Source of the DNA: Candidatus Ancillula trichonymphae ImTpAt
GTDB taxonomy: Bacteria > Actinomycetota > Actinomycetes > Actinomycetales > Bifidobacteriaceae
DNA length: 20,102 nt
NCBI GenBank assembly: GCA_000485475.1
Contig: AXYY01000101.1
Span: forward strand, 1-20,102
Reading direction: 5' to 3'
In this document: piece after piece, positions 7,164 to 15,732 of the stretch
Numbering within the stretch: position 1 is the first letter of the stretch
How the letters are laid out: the number at the start of each line of letters is the position of its first letter
The notes under the pieces: generated by a model
What the model was told of the DNA's origin: nothing
The model's database searches: none
The model's input: only the letters and a program-made list of their open reading frames with translations
Program-made: the position numbers and the translations under genes

Positions 7164-9479
7164 ATGGTGAATGCAGTGAGTGAATGTAAACAGGACAAGA
7201 ATGCAAGTTGGCGCGGGTTCAAGTCGGGTGCGTGGTCAGATTCTGAAAACCACACGGTGAATGTGCGTGACTTCATACAAAACAACCTGAAATCGTATTC
7301 TGGTTCGAGTGATTTTCTCGTAGGTCCGTCGCAGCAAACAACTTCTGTATGGAAAACTCTTGAAGATGAATATTTTCCTACTGAAAGGTTGAAGCGCGTC
7401 TTTGCTGTTGAGAAAGATATTCCAGCAGATATAAACGCGTTCAAGCCGGGATATATCAGCAAGAGCGATGAGGTTGTAGTTGGACTGCAAACTGATGAAG
7501 CGCTTAAGCGTCCGATTATGCCGCTTGAAGGTTGGCGTAGTATTGAAAAAGCACTTGCGGAAATTGGAGAAGAGGCGAATCAGGAATTAGCTGAAATATT
7601 CACCAAGTACGTGCGGACGCATAATGATACCGTTTTCAAGCTTTATACGCCACGCATTCGCAAGTGCCGGTCTTCGCATATACTTTCTGCACTTCCAGAT
7701 AATGCTGCGCGTGGTCGTTTAATTGGTGACTACCGGCGGTTGCCATTGTACGGTCTGGATTACCTAGTTGCTGCAAAACTTCAGGATCTGAGCGAAAACA
7801 TGCAGATTAGTGCGAGCGACGATGATGTGCTGAAGTTGCGCGAAGAACTACAGTGGCAGATTTCTGCACTTAAGGAACTGGGCAAGATGGCTGGTGCGTA
7901 CGGCTTTGACATCTCAAAACCTGCACAGAACTCGCGGGAAGCCGTTCAGTGGCTGTACTTTGCGTACTTGGGTGCGATCAAACAGCAAGATGGTGCTGCT
8001 ATGTCAGTTGGTCGCATTGACTCGTTCTTGGACATCTACTTCGAGCGCGACCTAGCAGAAGGCACGATCAACGAACAAGAAATTCAGGAACTTATTGATA
8101 ACTTGGTGATAAAACTTCGGATTGTGCGGTTCTTGCGCATGCACGCATTTGATGAGATGTACACTGGGGACCCAATTTGGGCAACTGTTACACTTGCTGG
8201 TGTTAGTACTACGGGTGTTCCGATGGTGACTAAAACTTCATACAGAATACTGCAAACTCTGAACAATCTCGGACCAGCACCGGAACCTAACTTAACTGTG
8301 CTGTGGCATAAAAATCTACCTGAGAATTTCAAGAGTTTCTGCACATGCTTGTCCATAGAAACTTCAACAATTCAATACGAGAATGATGAACTGATCCGGC
8401 AGGCGTATAATGACGACACCTCCATTGCATGTTGTGTTTCTCCGGTGCCCAAATCTGACGGTCAAGAAAGCATTCAGCTGTTTGGTGCGCGCATGAACGG
8501 ACTAAAAGCACTGTTGTACGGGCTGAACGGTGGTCGTGATGAATTGACTGGTGACCAAGTTTTTGAGTCAGGAGTTGTTCCCGCGTATGATGGCGAAGTT
8601 CTGGATTTTGAAACTGTCTGGGAGAAGCACTTTAAGCCCTCGATATGGCATCTAACTGAAATTTATGTTGAGGCGCTGAGCATAATCCACTACTCGCACG
8701 ACCTCTACTTCTACGAAAGTCTGGAGATGGCGTTGCACGACACTAGTGTGGAGCGCACGATGGGCTGTGGTTTGGCTGGTTTGTCGCACATAGTTGACAG
8801 TTTGTCCGCAATTAAGTACGCAAAAGTTGTTGTAAAGCGTGACGAAACTGGTTTAATTACAAGTTACGAAGTTGAGGGGGGGTTTCCGACTTACGGCAAT
8901 GACGATAACCGGGCTGATGACATTGCAAAAGCAGTTGTACAAGAGGTGAATGACGCTCTACACGCGCAGAAAATGTACCGTGATGCAATCCCTACACTTT
9001 CGCTACTGACTATTACTGCAAATGTTGCATACGGCAAGAAAACTGGCGATACACCAGATGGTCGCAAGTCTGGAACTCCGCTTGCTCCAGGTGCGAACCC
9101 ATCAAATGGTGTTGATCATGAGGGTGTTTATGCAAGCATGCTTTCTGTCAGCAAGATACCGTTCTCGAACGCTTATGACGGCATTTCGTTAACAACCACA
9201 ATTCTGCCGAGCGCACTTGGTGCGGAAAAGTCTTCGCAAGTGCAGATGTTGACAACTATTTTAGACAGGATGTTTGCAGGAACTCCTGGAGTTTTTCAGT
9301 TGTATCACACGAATATAAACGTGCTCACGCGCGAAACTCTTCAACTCGCATATGAACATCCAGAAGACCCTCGTTTCAACAACTTGTGCATCAGGATTAG
9401 CGGTTATTGCGTCTTATGGAGTAGATTAACTAATGAACAACGACTCGATATTCTCACCCGCACTTTCCATGATAAGTAG
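7164..9479 (+). CDS. pflB: Formate C-acetyltransferase (pyruvate formate-lyase)
   Basis: This 771-residue glycyl-radical enzyme converts pyruvate and CoA to acetyl-CoA and formate in anaerobic fermentation. The catalytic cysteine pair is C423-C424 (SIACCVSP). The radical glycine is G747 in RISGYCV, near the C-terminus as required. Other conserved blocks are GLQTDEALKRPIMP (107-120), RGRLIGDYRR, FGARMNGLKALLYGLNGGRDE, CGLAGLSHIVDSLSAIKYAKV and TPDGRKSGTPLAPGANP. Length is close to the E. coli and bifidobacterial enzymes (about 760-790). The residue after the Gly-Tyr is Cys, where the family usually has Ala. No pflA activase, which is needed to install the radical, lies beside it; the next gene is a glycosyltransferase remnant. 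The start follows from the leaderless promoter. Confidence 0.96.
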   Translation: MVNAVSECKQDKNASWRGFKSGAWSDSENHTVNVRDFIQNNLKSYSGSSDFLVGPSQQTTSVWKTLEDEYFPTERLKRVFAVEKDIPADINAFKPGYISKSDEVVVGLQTDEALKRPIMPLEGWRSIEKALAEIGEEANQELAEIFTKYVRTHNDTVFKLYTPRIRKCRSSHILSALPDNAARGRLIGDYRRLPLYGLDYLVAAKLQDLSENMQISASDDDVLKLREELQWQISALKELGKMAGAYGFDISKPAQNSREAVQWLYFAYLGAIKQQDGAAMSVGRIDSFLDIYFERDLAEGTINEQEIQELIDNLVIKLRIVRFLRMHAFDEMYTGDPIWATVTLAGVSTTGVPMVTKTSYRILQTLNNLGPAPEPNLTVLWHKNLPENFKSFCTCLSIETSTIQYENDELIRQAYNDDTSIACCVSPVPKSDGQESIQLFGARMNGLKALLYGLNGGRDELTGDQVFESGVVPAYDGEVLDFETVWEKHFKPSIWHLTEIYVEALSIIHYSHDLYFYESLEMALHDTSVERTMGCGLAGLSHIVDSLSAIKYAKVVVKRDETGLITSYEVEGGFPTYGNDDNRADDIAKAVVQEVNDALHAQKMYRDAIPTLSLLTITANVAYGKKTGDTPDGRKSGTPLAPGANPSNGVDHEGVYASMLSVSKIPFSNAYDGISLTTTILPSALGAEKSSQVQMLTTILDRMFAGTPGVFQLYHTNINVLTRETLQLAYEHPEDPRFNNLCIRISGYCVLWSRLTNEQRLDILTRTFHDK

Positions 9480-9494
9480 ACTGCAGAAGTATAA

Positions 9495-10277
9495 ATGAAG
9501 ATTGCATTATGCATTCCAACTTTTATAACGAAGCTGGTAATAAATATCGTCAAACTGTTGTGGGAAATAGATGAATTATTTGTCAACAACGGTGCGACTC
9601 TTGGTGTTTTTGTTCTTGATGATAACTCACCGGATGGTACTGCAAAAATAGCACTAGATACGCAAACCGGTCTGAAAACTGCGCGTCCAGATTATTTTCG
9701 GTGAAAAATCAGGTCTAGGAACCACATACACTTGCGGATTCAAACAGCTGATTGCAACTGATGGGTACACGCACATCATACAGATGGATGCTGATTTCTC
9801 GCACCCAGTTGGTGCGCTTGCTGAATTTGTGCATCTAGCAGAAAAGGGCATTCAGCTAGCGGTTAGTAGTCGTTATGTAAAAGATGCTGCAATTAAAAAT
9901 TGGTCGATTGTGCGGCAGTTCATCTCCAAGTTTGAAAACTCTTATATCAAAATACGCCTAAGAATCCTAAAAGTGGCTTCAGACTTGCTGATTATACAGG
10001 TAGTTTCAATATGTTCGGCGTTGAAATTCTGCGCTATATACTTCCAGATCTGTGCAAGCGAGGTTACACAATTCAAATTGAATTGAAGTTTCACGCACTT
10101 AGTAGACTTGAAAAACTGCGTGAACTTGATAAAATTTCAGAATTTCCAATAGTCTTCACCAACAGAAAGTGCGGAGTTTCGAAAATGCCCGCGAACACTA
10201 TTTTGAAAACTCTGAAGTTAGTCGAGTGCCTGAGAAAGTTCAGGCACCTGCAGAATTTACCTGAATGTTGCCGATAA
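9495..10277 (+). pseudogene. Polyprenol-phosphate mannose synthase-like glycosyltransferase (GT2, DPM1 type), frameshifted
   Basis: The remnant spreads over several frames but is collinear with the DPM1/Ppm1 family, which moves mannose from GDP-mannose to polyprenyl phosphate. It opens MKIALCIPTF; one frame over, the expected YNEAGN follows, then the first frame resumes with NIVKLLWEIDELF and DDNSPDGTAKIA (nucleotide-sugar Asp region). After a stop near 9702 the next frame carries FGEKSGLGTTYTCGFKQL, QMDADFSHP (the DxD-like metal site, about 9784) and SSRYV. A last frame from about 9970 gives KSGFRLADYTGSFNMFG and ends in GVSKMPANTILKTLKLV, like the family's GxSKM end. At least three uncorrected shifts make a working enzyme very unlikely. 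No clear ribosome-binding site. Loss would remove the mannosyl donor for lipoglycans or glycoproteins, unless another copy exists. Confidence 0.85.
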
Positions 10278-10343
10278 GAGATGCAGTTTTGGTGAGCAGA
10301 ATGATGAAAGTGGAAGTTTGTGTACACATAACATTTCGGTTGT

Positions 10344-10372
10344 TTGACAACGGGTAGAAAATGTGATACACT
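10344..10372 (+). promoter_or_regulatory. secG promoter: TTGACA, 17 nt, TACACT
   Basis: A perfect -35 TTGACA (10344-10349), a 17-nt spacer and TACACT (10367-10372) with TG one base before it. The start codon is 21 nt downstream of the -10, so unlike its neighbours this gene has a leader of about 15 nt. Confidence 0.75.
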
Positions 10373-10383
10373 GTTTATTGCTG

Positions 10384-10389
10384 AAAGGA
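10384..10389 (+). promoter_or_regulatory. secG ribosome-binding site
   Basis: AAAGGA lies 4 nt before ATG 10394, inside the short leader made by the upstream promoter. The presence of a Shine-Dalgarno here, and its absence at the leaderless genes, is consistent. Confidence 0.65.
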
Positions 10390-10393
10390 AAAT

Positions 10394-10639
10394 ATGGGAA
10401 TTTTGAAGATTGTATTTCAAGTAATACTGGTGCTCGCTTCTGTTTTGTTGACGCTACTGATTCTGTTGCATAAGGGTTGTGGTGGTGGACTTTCTGACAT
10501 GTTTGGTGGCGGAATTGCATCTAGTGTGGGGTCTTCAGGTGTTGCTGAAAAGAATTTGAATAGGTTTACTTTGTTAATGTCAGTGCTTTGGGCAGTATCA
10601 GTAGTTCTTATTGGCGTGATTGAGAAGATGACAACTTAA
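10394..10639 (+). CDS. secG: Preprotein translocase subunit SecG
   Basis: This 81-residue inner-membrane subunit of the SecYEG channel aids SecA-driven export. It has two hydrophobic segments: residues about 4-25, and about 59-77 (LLMSVLWAVSVVLIGVI). They are joined by the cytosolic loop HKGCGGGLSDMFGGG...SSVGSSGVAEKNL, which is diagnostic of the family. Actinobacterial SecG has nearly the same loop, usually with Arg where this one has Cys (HKGRGGG to HKGCGGG). Length is normal. It has its own -35/-10 promoter and ribosome-binding site and is followed, after 58 nt, by terC in the same direction. Confidence 0.93.
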   Translation: MGILKIVFQVILVLASVLLTLLILLHKGCGGGLSDMFGGGIASSVGSSGVAEKNLNRFTLLMSVLWAVSVVLIGVIEKMTT

Positions 10640-10688
10640 CATCAGCCAAGTCATCAGGTAGTTTAAGTAGTTTAGTGCAAGTGTAGTT

Positions 10689-10694
10689 GAGGAG
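10689..10694 (+). promoter_or_regulatory. terC ribosome-binding site fixing a GTG start
   Basis: GAGGAG is 3 nt before GTG 10698. Spacing is short, but no better start lies nearby before the first membrane segment, and the next codons (ETSWNFELV) fit the family's N-terminus. Confidence 0.55.
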
Positions 10695-10697
10695 CCT

Positions 10698-11705
10698 GTG
10701 GAAACGTCGTGGAATTTTGAACTCGTTACGCTGGCTGTGCTGGTTGTTGTTCTTCTGATTGATGTGGTGCGCAACTCGCGGAATCCGCGCTATCCTAAAA
10801 CTGCAAGTTGCATATTCTGGGTGATTGTTTATGCGACGGCTGCGGCGTTGTTCGGACTGGTGGTTTTTTGGCAGTATGGGCACATTACTGCACTAGAATT
10901 TTACTCAGGCTGGTTAACGGAATACAGCTTATCGATTGATAACTTGTGCGTTTTCGTTGTGATACTGGCGAAGTTCAAAGTACATGTTCACTTGCAGAAA
11001 GAAGCACTAGGAGTTGGAATTCTTGTGGCATTGGTTCTGCGTGGAATATTTATAACACTAGGCGGTTTGGTCATCGAGAAGTTTACTTGGGTGTTCTATT
11101 TCTTCGGTGTATCTTTGCTCTACACAGCCGTCAAACTGCTAGTAAAAAATGATGGTGAAATTAAATACGAAGAGAGCAAATTGGTGAAGTTTCTGTATGA
11201 AAAGTTGCCAATAACCAATGAATACGATGGTTCCAAAGTTGTAGTAATCAACAACAAAAAACGTGTGTTTACGCCACTACTAGTGGTTTTCGTTTCACTA
11301 GGAATAACAACTGATCTACTCTTCGCCTTTGACTCAATTCCTGCAATTTTCGGATTTACGCGCGATCCATTTATAGTTTTCACTTCAAATGTTTTTGCGC
11401 TAATGGGACTTCAACAGTTGTATTTTATACTTGGCAATCTCATCGAAAAACTGCAGTATTTTCCACTAGGTCTTGCAATTGTCTTGGCATTCGCCGGCAT
11501 CAAGTTACTTTTTGAGGCGCTGAATGGTTCAGGAGTAGTTATACCAGAGATTCACACACTACCGTCTTTGATGGTGATTTTGATTACTATTTCGTTGACC
11601 ACAGTTGCGTCGTCCGTCATAAAACTGCAAAAAGACAGTATAAAACTAGCGAAAACTGAAAGTGTGGGTGAAGTTTTAATGCAAGAAGTGGATTCTAATG
11701 GGTAG
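10698..11705 (+). CDS. TerC family integral membrane protein (Alx/MneA-like)
   Basis: This 335-residue membrane protein is in the TerC family; characterised members (Alx, MneA/YceF) export Mn2+ and protect against metal or pH stress, and some help metalloprotein maturation during secretion. Eight to nine hydrophobic segments are visible. The two conserved acidic signatures are EYSLSIDNLCVFVVIL (D81) and TTDLLFAFDSIPAIFGFTRD (D212), followed by the diagnostic PFIVFTSNVFALMGLQQLYF. A central polar loop (about 155-190) is likely cytosolic. It follows secG in the same direction and may share its transcript. Its last codons overlap the uvrA start by 8 nt (11698-11705), a sign of coupled translation. 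The transported ion cannot be read from sequence. Confidence 0.93.
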   Translation: METSWNFELVTLAVLVVVLLIDVVRNSRNPRYPKTASCIFWVIVYATAAALFGLVVFWQYGHITALEFYSGWLTEYSLSIDNLCVFVVILAKFKVHVHLQKEALGVGILVALVLRGIFITLGGLVIEKFTWVFYFFGVSLLYTAVKLLVKNDGEIKYEESKLVKFLYEKLPITNEYDGSKVVVINNKKRVFTPLLVVFVSLGITTDLLFAFDSIPAIFGFTRDPFIVFTSNVFALMGLQQLYFILGNLIEKLQYFPLGLAIVLAFAGIKLLFEALNGSGVVIPEIHTLPSLMVILITISLTTVASSVIKLQKDSIKLAKTESVGEVLMQEVDSNG

Positions 11706-14544
11706 TAAAGTAAATCTGAGAGTAAAAGGTGCACGCGTTCACAATCTCAACGATGTGGATATTGAAATTCCGCGCGAAAAAATGGTGGTGTTCACAGGCG
11801 TTTCTGGTTCCGGTAAGTCATCACTAGCATTTGACACTATTTTCGCCGAAGGGCAGCGGCGTTATGTTGAATCACTTTCCGCATATGCTAGACAATTTCT
11901 TGGGCAGATGGACAAACCAGATGTTGATTTTATTGAGGGCCTTTCACCCGCAGTTTCGATTGACCAGAAGTCCACGAACCGCAATCCGCGTTCAACAGTG
12001 GGAACAATTACCGAGACATATGACTACTTGCGGTTGCTTTATGCGCGCGCAGGTACACAGCACTGCCCAGTATGTGATGAGGTTGTTCGAGTACAGCCAG
12101 TTTCGTCAATTGTGGATACATTACTTGGCCTCGAAAAGGGCACTCGCGTATATCTGCTTGCTCCGGTTGTTCGTGACCGTAAGGGTGAATGGACGCAGTT
12201 GTTGAAGGAGCTGAAGTCTGAGGGGTTCACGAGATTCAAAATTGATGGCAAAGTAATCAACTTGTATGATGGCTCCATCTCGCTCGTCAAGACCATGCGG
12301 CACAACATTGATGTTGTAGTAGACCGCCTCGTCATAAATGATGATGTGAAGAATCGACTACAAGATTCAATTGAAACTGCTGTTCGAGTGGCAAAGGGGA
12401 AGTTGAGCGTCGAATTTGTTGATGTGGAATCTGACCAGAAAATGCGGCACTTTTCAATAGTTCGTGCGTGCCCGAACGAGCATGAACTTGAACTTGATGA
12501 AATCGAGCCACGAACTTTTTCGTTCAACGCTCCATATGGTGCGTGCTCTGAGTGTACAGGAATTGGCTACAAGCGCGAAATTGATCCAAAGTTGCTGATC
12601 ACAGATGAGAACATTTCAATAGTGGCGGGTGCACTTACCCCTATAAATGGCAGCAGAGCAATTTATAGGGCCCTTTTTGGACTGGCAGATGAGATCAAAC
12701 TAGACCTGAACAAAAGGTGGCGTGATATTCCTACTGAAATTCAAAAGATTGTGTTGTATGGACACGAGAACCGAATTTCAATGCAGTACCGGAACCGTTG
12801 GGGGAGAACTGTAGAGTACTCCACTGAATACGAGGGCATAATCAACATGCTACACAGACGATATATGCAGACAACTTCGAAAACTGCGCGCGAATACTAC
12901 GAGCGGTTTATGCGTGATGTTGCATGTTTTTCTTGTAAAGGTGCGCGCCTCAAGCCTGAAGTTCTTGCTGTAAAAGTAAGCAACAAGTCAATTTCAGATG
13001 TCACAAACTTGTCGATTTCAGACGCGTACAAGTGGATTTCCACAGCTGAATTCACAAGTACAAATGAAGTCGTCGCAAAACCTATTGTTCGCGAAATTTC
13101 CGCGCGCCTGGAGTTCCTGATTAACGTGGGGTTGAACTACTTAACTCTGGCTCGTAGTGCAGGAACACTTTCAGGCGGTGAGGCACAACGAATTAGACTA
13201 GCAACACAAGTCGGTTCTGGATTGACTGGGGTGTTGTATGTACTTGACGAACCTAGCATTGGTCTGCACCAACGAGACAACGAGCGTTTAATTTCAACTC
13301 TTAACCATTTGCGCAAGTTGGGCAACACACTAATAATTGTAGAACATGACGAGGACACGATTAACGAAGCGGACTGGATTGTGGACATCGGTCCTGGTGC
13401 GGGCGTTCTTGGTGGAAACGTTGTATATTGCGGTCCGCGCGCAGAGTTCGAGAAGTCCAATTCGCTCACCGCTGATTACATATCTGGACGCAAAGCCATC
13501 GCAGTTCCCAAAAGGCGCAGAAAAGTGCAGCTGAAGAATTCAGTTGTTGTCAATGGTGCGAGCGAGAACAACCTGAAAAACATCACAGTTAGATTTCCGC
13601 TAGGTGTGTTGACAGTTGTTACTGGTGTTTCTGGTTCTGGCAAGTCTACTTTAGTGAACAACATCTTGTATCGTGCACTCGCAGGAAAACTCAATGGTGC
13701 GAGTCTAGTTCCAGGCAAGCACAAGAGCGTTACGAGAGCAGAAGAAAACTTGGGCAAGGTAATTCATGTTGATCAGGGGCCAATTGGGCGCACTCCACGC
13801 TCAAATCCTGCAACATACACATCCGTGTTCACGCACATTCGAGACCTGTTTGCTGCAACTAATGAGGCAAAAGCGCGTGGATATGGACCAGGCAGATTCT
13901 CGTTCAACGTCAAAGATGGTAGATGCCAAACATGTGAAGGTGATGGCACAATTCGAATTGAAATGAACTTCCTACCAGATGTTTACGTTAACTGCGAGAC
14001 CTGCAAAGGAGAGCGCTACAATCGTGAGACACTTGAAATTAAATACAACGGTAAAACAATTGCTGGTGTCCTGAACATGTCAATTGAAGAGGCGTGCGCA
14101 TTCTTCAACAACATCCCCACCGTCCACAGGCTCCTGCAAACACTTGTTGATGTTGGTTTGGGGTACGTTCGTTTGGGACAAAGTTCAACCACGCTTTCTG
14201 GAGGAGAATCGCAACGAGTCAAATTGGCAACTGAACTGGGCAAAAACGCACGAAACCACACAGTTTATATACTAGATGAACCAACAACTGGACTTCATTT
14301 TGATGACATTAACAAACTACTACAAGTTTTCGACCGACTAGTTGATCAGGGCAACACAGTTATAGTCATTGAGCACAATCTTGATGTAATTAAATGTGCA
14401 GATTATATTATTGACATGGGCCCTGAGGGTGGCGAAGGTGGCGGAAAGCAGATCGCAAACGGGTCACCCGAAGAACTTGTGAAGAATGCAGGTGAGACCA
14501 AGAGTTCAACGGCTCAGTTCCTGAAAACTGCCTTGAACCTATAG
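11698..14544 (+). CDS. uvrA: Excinuclease ABC subunit A
   Basis: This 948-residue damage-sensing ATPase of nucleotide excision repair loads UvrB on lesions. It has two ABC modules. The first has Walker A GVSGSGKSS (about 34-42), signature LSGGEAQR (491-498) and LDEPSIGLH. The second has Walker A GVSGSGKST (about 643-651), signature LSGGESQR (832-839) and LDEPTTGLH. Zinc sites: CPVC (123-126); an N-terminal module with CPNEH (258-262) and CSEC (283-286), in which a Cys-x3-His replaces Cys-x2-Cys as in actinobacterial UvrA; and the C-terminal CQTC...CETC (743-769). Length is normal. The ATG sits inside the end of terC with only a weak purine run upstream (AAGAAG), so translation probably depends on terC ribosomes. 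Confidence 0.97.
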   Translation: MGSKVNLRVKGARVHNLNDVDIEIPREKMVVFTGVSGSGKSSLAFDTIFAEGQRRYVESLSAYARQFLGQMDKPDVDFIEGLSPAVSIDQKSTNRNPRSTVGTITETYDYLRLLYARAGTQHCPVCDEVVRVQPVSSIVDTLLGLEKGTRVYLLAPVVRDRKGEWTQLLKELKSEGFTRFKIDGKVINLYDGSISLVKTMRHNIDVVVDRLVINDDVKNRLQDSIETAVRVAKGKLSVEFVDVESDQKMRHFSIVRACPNEHELELDEIEPRTFSFNAPYGACSECTGIGYKREIDPKLLITDENISIVAGALTPINGSRAIYRALFGLADEIKLDLNKRWRDIPTEIQKIVLYGHENRISMQYRNRWGRTVEYSTEYEGIINMLHRRYMQTTSKTAREYYERFMRDVACFSCKGARLKPEVLAVKVSNKSISDVTNLSISDAYKWISTAEFTSTNEVVAKPIVREISARLEFLINVGLNYLTLARSAGTLSGGEAQRIRLATQVGSGLTGVLYVLDEPSIGLHQRDNERLISTLNHLRKLGNTLIIVEHDEDTINEADWIVDIGPGAGVLGGNVVYCGPRAEFEKSNSLTADYISGRKAIAVPKRRRKVQLKNSVVVNGASENNLKNITVRFPLGVLTVVTGVSGSGKSTLVNNILYRALAGKLNGASLVPGKHKSVTRAEENLGKVIHVDQGPIGRTPRSNPATYTSVFTHIRDLFAATNEAKARGYGPGRFSFNVKDGRCQTCEGDGTIRIEMNFLPDVYVNCETCKGERYNRETLEIKYNGKTIAGVLNMSIEEACAFFNNIPTVHRLLQTLVDVGLGYVRLGQSSTTLSGGESQRVKLATELGKNARNHTVYILDEPTTGLHFDDINKLLQVFDRLVDQGNTVIVIEHNLDVIKCADYIIDMGPEGGEGGGKQIANGSPEELVKNAGETKSSTAQFLKTALNL

Positions 14545-14572
14545 AAGTGCTCAAAAGTGCAACCTCAGCAAC

Positions 14573-14583
14573 TGTGCTATAAT
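14573..14583 (+). promoter_or_regulatory. Extended -10 promoter, leaderless start for dnaN
   Basis: TGTGCTATAAT, identical in 11 bases to those of the phosphatase operon and pflB, with 6 nt to ATG 14590. No -35 is seen at 17 nt (AAGTGC). It lies in the 45-nt gap after uvrA and gives dnaN-recF a promoter of their own. Confidence 0.8.
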
Positions 14584-14589
14584 AGCTAC

Positions 14590-15714
14590 ATGAAGTTGAA
14601 AATTAAAAAAGACGTGCTACTAGACTCAATCAACTGGGTAAGCCGTATTATTGTTGCGCGTCCAGTTTTACCCATACTCTCCAGCATACTACTTGATGCA
14701 AAAGATGCTTCACTAACGCTTTCTGCATCAAATATCGAAGTTTCTGCCAAATGCGGCAAGTTGGCAAATATCGAGAAGTCTGGAGAAGTCATCATACAGG
14801 GTCGTCTGCTTACTGAAGTTGTCAAAGCACTGCCGAATAAAGATGTTACGCTTGAACTTAAGAGCAACAAGTTGTTTGTCGAATCTGAAAACTTACGCTA
14901 CTCGATTTCATGCGCGCCGAAGGAGAATTATCCAGACTTTGGACAAATGCCGAAGACCCTGGGAAGTGTCGAAACTGATTTGTTCTTGCGCAGTCTTCAG
15001 CAAGTTAGTATTGCTGCAGCAAAAGAGGAAAGTACACCGATCTTAACCGCCATCAAAGTAGAAATTGATAACGAAAACATCACCTTTTCTGCAATTGATC
15101 GTTACCGTATTGCCAAAAAAGTTATTGCATGGAAACCTGAAAATAAAATAGATTCTACGATTACGTTACTGGTGAAAAGCAAAAATCTACTTGAAATTAT
15201 TCGTGGATTCGAAAGTGGCGGAGTTGTTAACATTCATTTTGAAGAAGAAAATTCAAATCGAGTTGGGTTCGAAGCAAACGAAAAAACAAGTATTCTACAA
15301 CTTATTTCTGGTGACTTTCCGCAAACTGACCAACTATTCAAGGACGAATATATTGAAGAAGTGATTGTTGAAAAAGAAGTATTTCAAGAAGCCATAAATA
15401 GTGTGTCAATTCTTACAGATCAAAACGTTTCAATCGTCTTCAATATACAAAAGAACGAAATTAAACTTTCTTCACAAGGAAATGACGATTTTAATGCAGA
15501 GAACCAGATTCCGTGTCAATACAACGGAAAAGACATCACCATAAAGTTTAATTCCACATATATAAAAGAGGGAATTGCGCAGTTCAAGAGCAGATATATC
15601 GTCATGAAGCTTGATGAATCAGCAAAACCTGTTGAGCTAGTAGGTGTAGACAAACCAGACGGTAGTTTGGACATGGAATATAGATATGTAATTGTACCAA
15701 TACGAGTAACGTAA
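14590..15714 (+). CDS. dnaN: DNA polymerase III beta subunit (sliding clamp)
   Basis: This 374-residue ring protein tethers replicative DNA polymerase and repair partners to DNA. The N-terminus (MKLKIKKDVLLDSINWVSRII ... RPVLPILSSILLDA) and C-terminus (YRYVIVPIRV, like the family's YRYLxMPxR) are diagnostic. RYSISCAPKENYPDF and SAIDRYRIAKK mark the domain boundaries, and the length fits three clamp domains. An upstream in-frame ATG at 14557 would put the -10 element inside the gene and add residues absent from the family, so 14590 is preferred; it also matches the 6-nt leaderless spacing. recF follows after 18 nt. dnaA is not upstream; uvrA is. The gene reads richer in Lys, Glu, Ile and Asn than uvrA. 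Confidence 0.96.
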   Translation: MKLKIKKDVLLDSINWVSRIIVARPVLPILSSILLDAKDASLTLSASNIEVSAKCGKLANIEKSGEVIIQGRLLTEVVKALPNKDVTLELKSNKLFVESENLRYSISCAPKENYPDFGQMPKTLGSVETDLFLRSLQQVSIAAAKEESTPILTAIKVEIDNENITFSAIDRYRIAKKVIAWKPENKIDSTITLLVKSKNLLEIIRGFESGGVVNIHFEEENSNRVGFEANEKTSILQLISGDFPQTDQLFKDEYIEEVIVEKEVFQEAINSVSILTDQNVSIVFNIQKNEIKLSSQGNDDFNAENQIPCQYNGKDITIKFNSTYIKEGIAQFKSRYIVMKLDESAKPVELVGVDKPDGSLDMEYRYVIVPIRVT

Positions 15715-15732
15715 CGCCAAGCGATTGTCACG

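Noticed and set aside
7211..7232. tRNA T-loop-like GGTTCAAGTC
   Set aside because: It lies in the conserved pflB N-terminus (WRGFKSGAW) and no acceptor or anticodon stem can be formed around it.
8876..8882. G7 tract in pflB as a frameshift site
   Set aside because: The reading frame stays correct through it (VEGGFPTYGND) and the protein is intact to its end.
12039..12527. 162-codon open frame on the minus strand
   Set aside because: It is a Ser/Arg-rich shadow of uvrA with no coding character.
14557..14589. Upstream ATG giving an 11-residue longer DnaN
   Set aside because: The -10 element lies within this extension and the family starts at MKLKI-like residues, so 14590 is the start.
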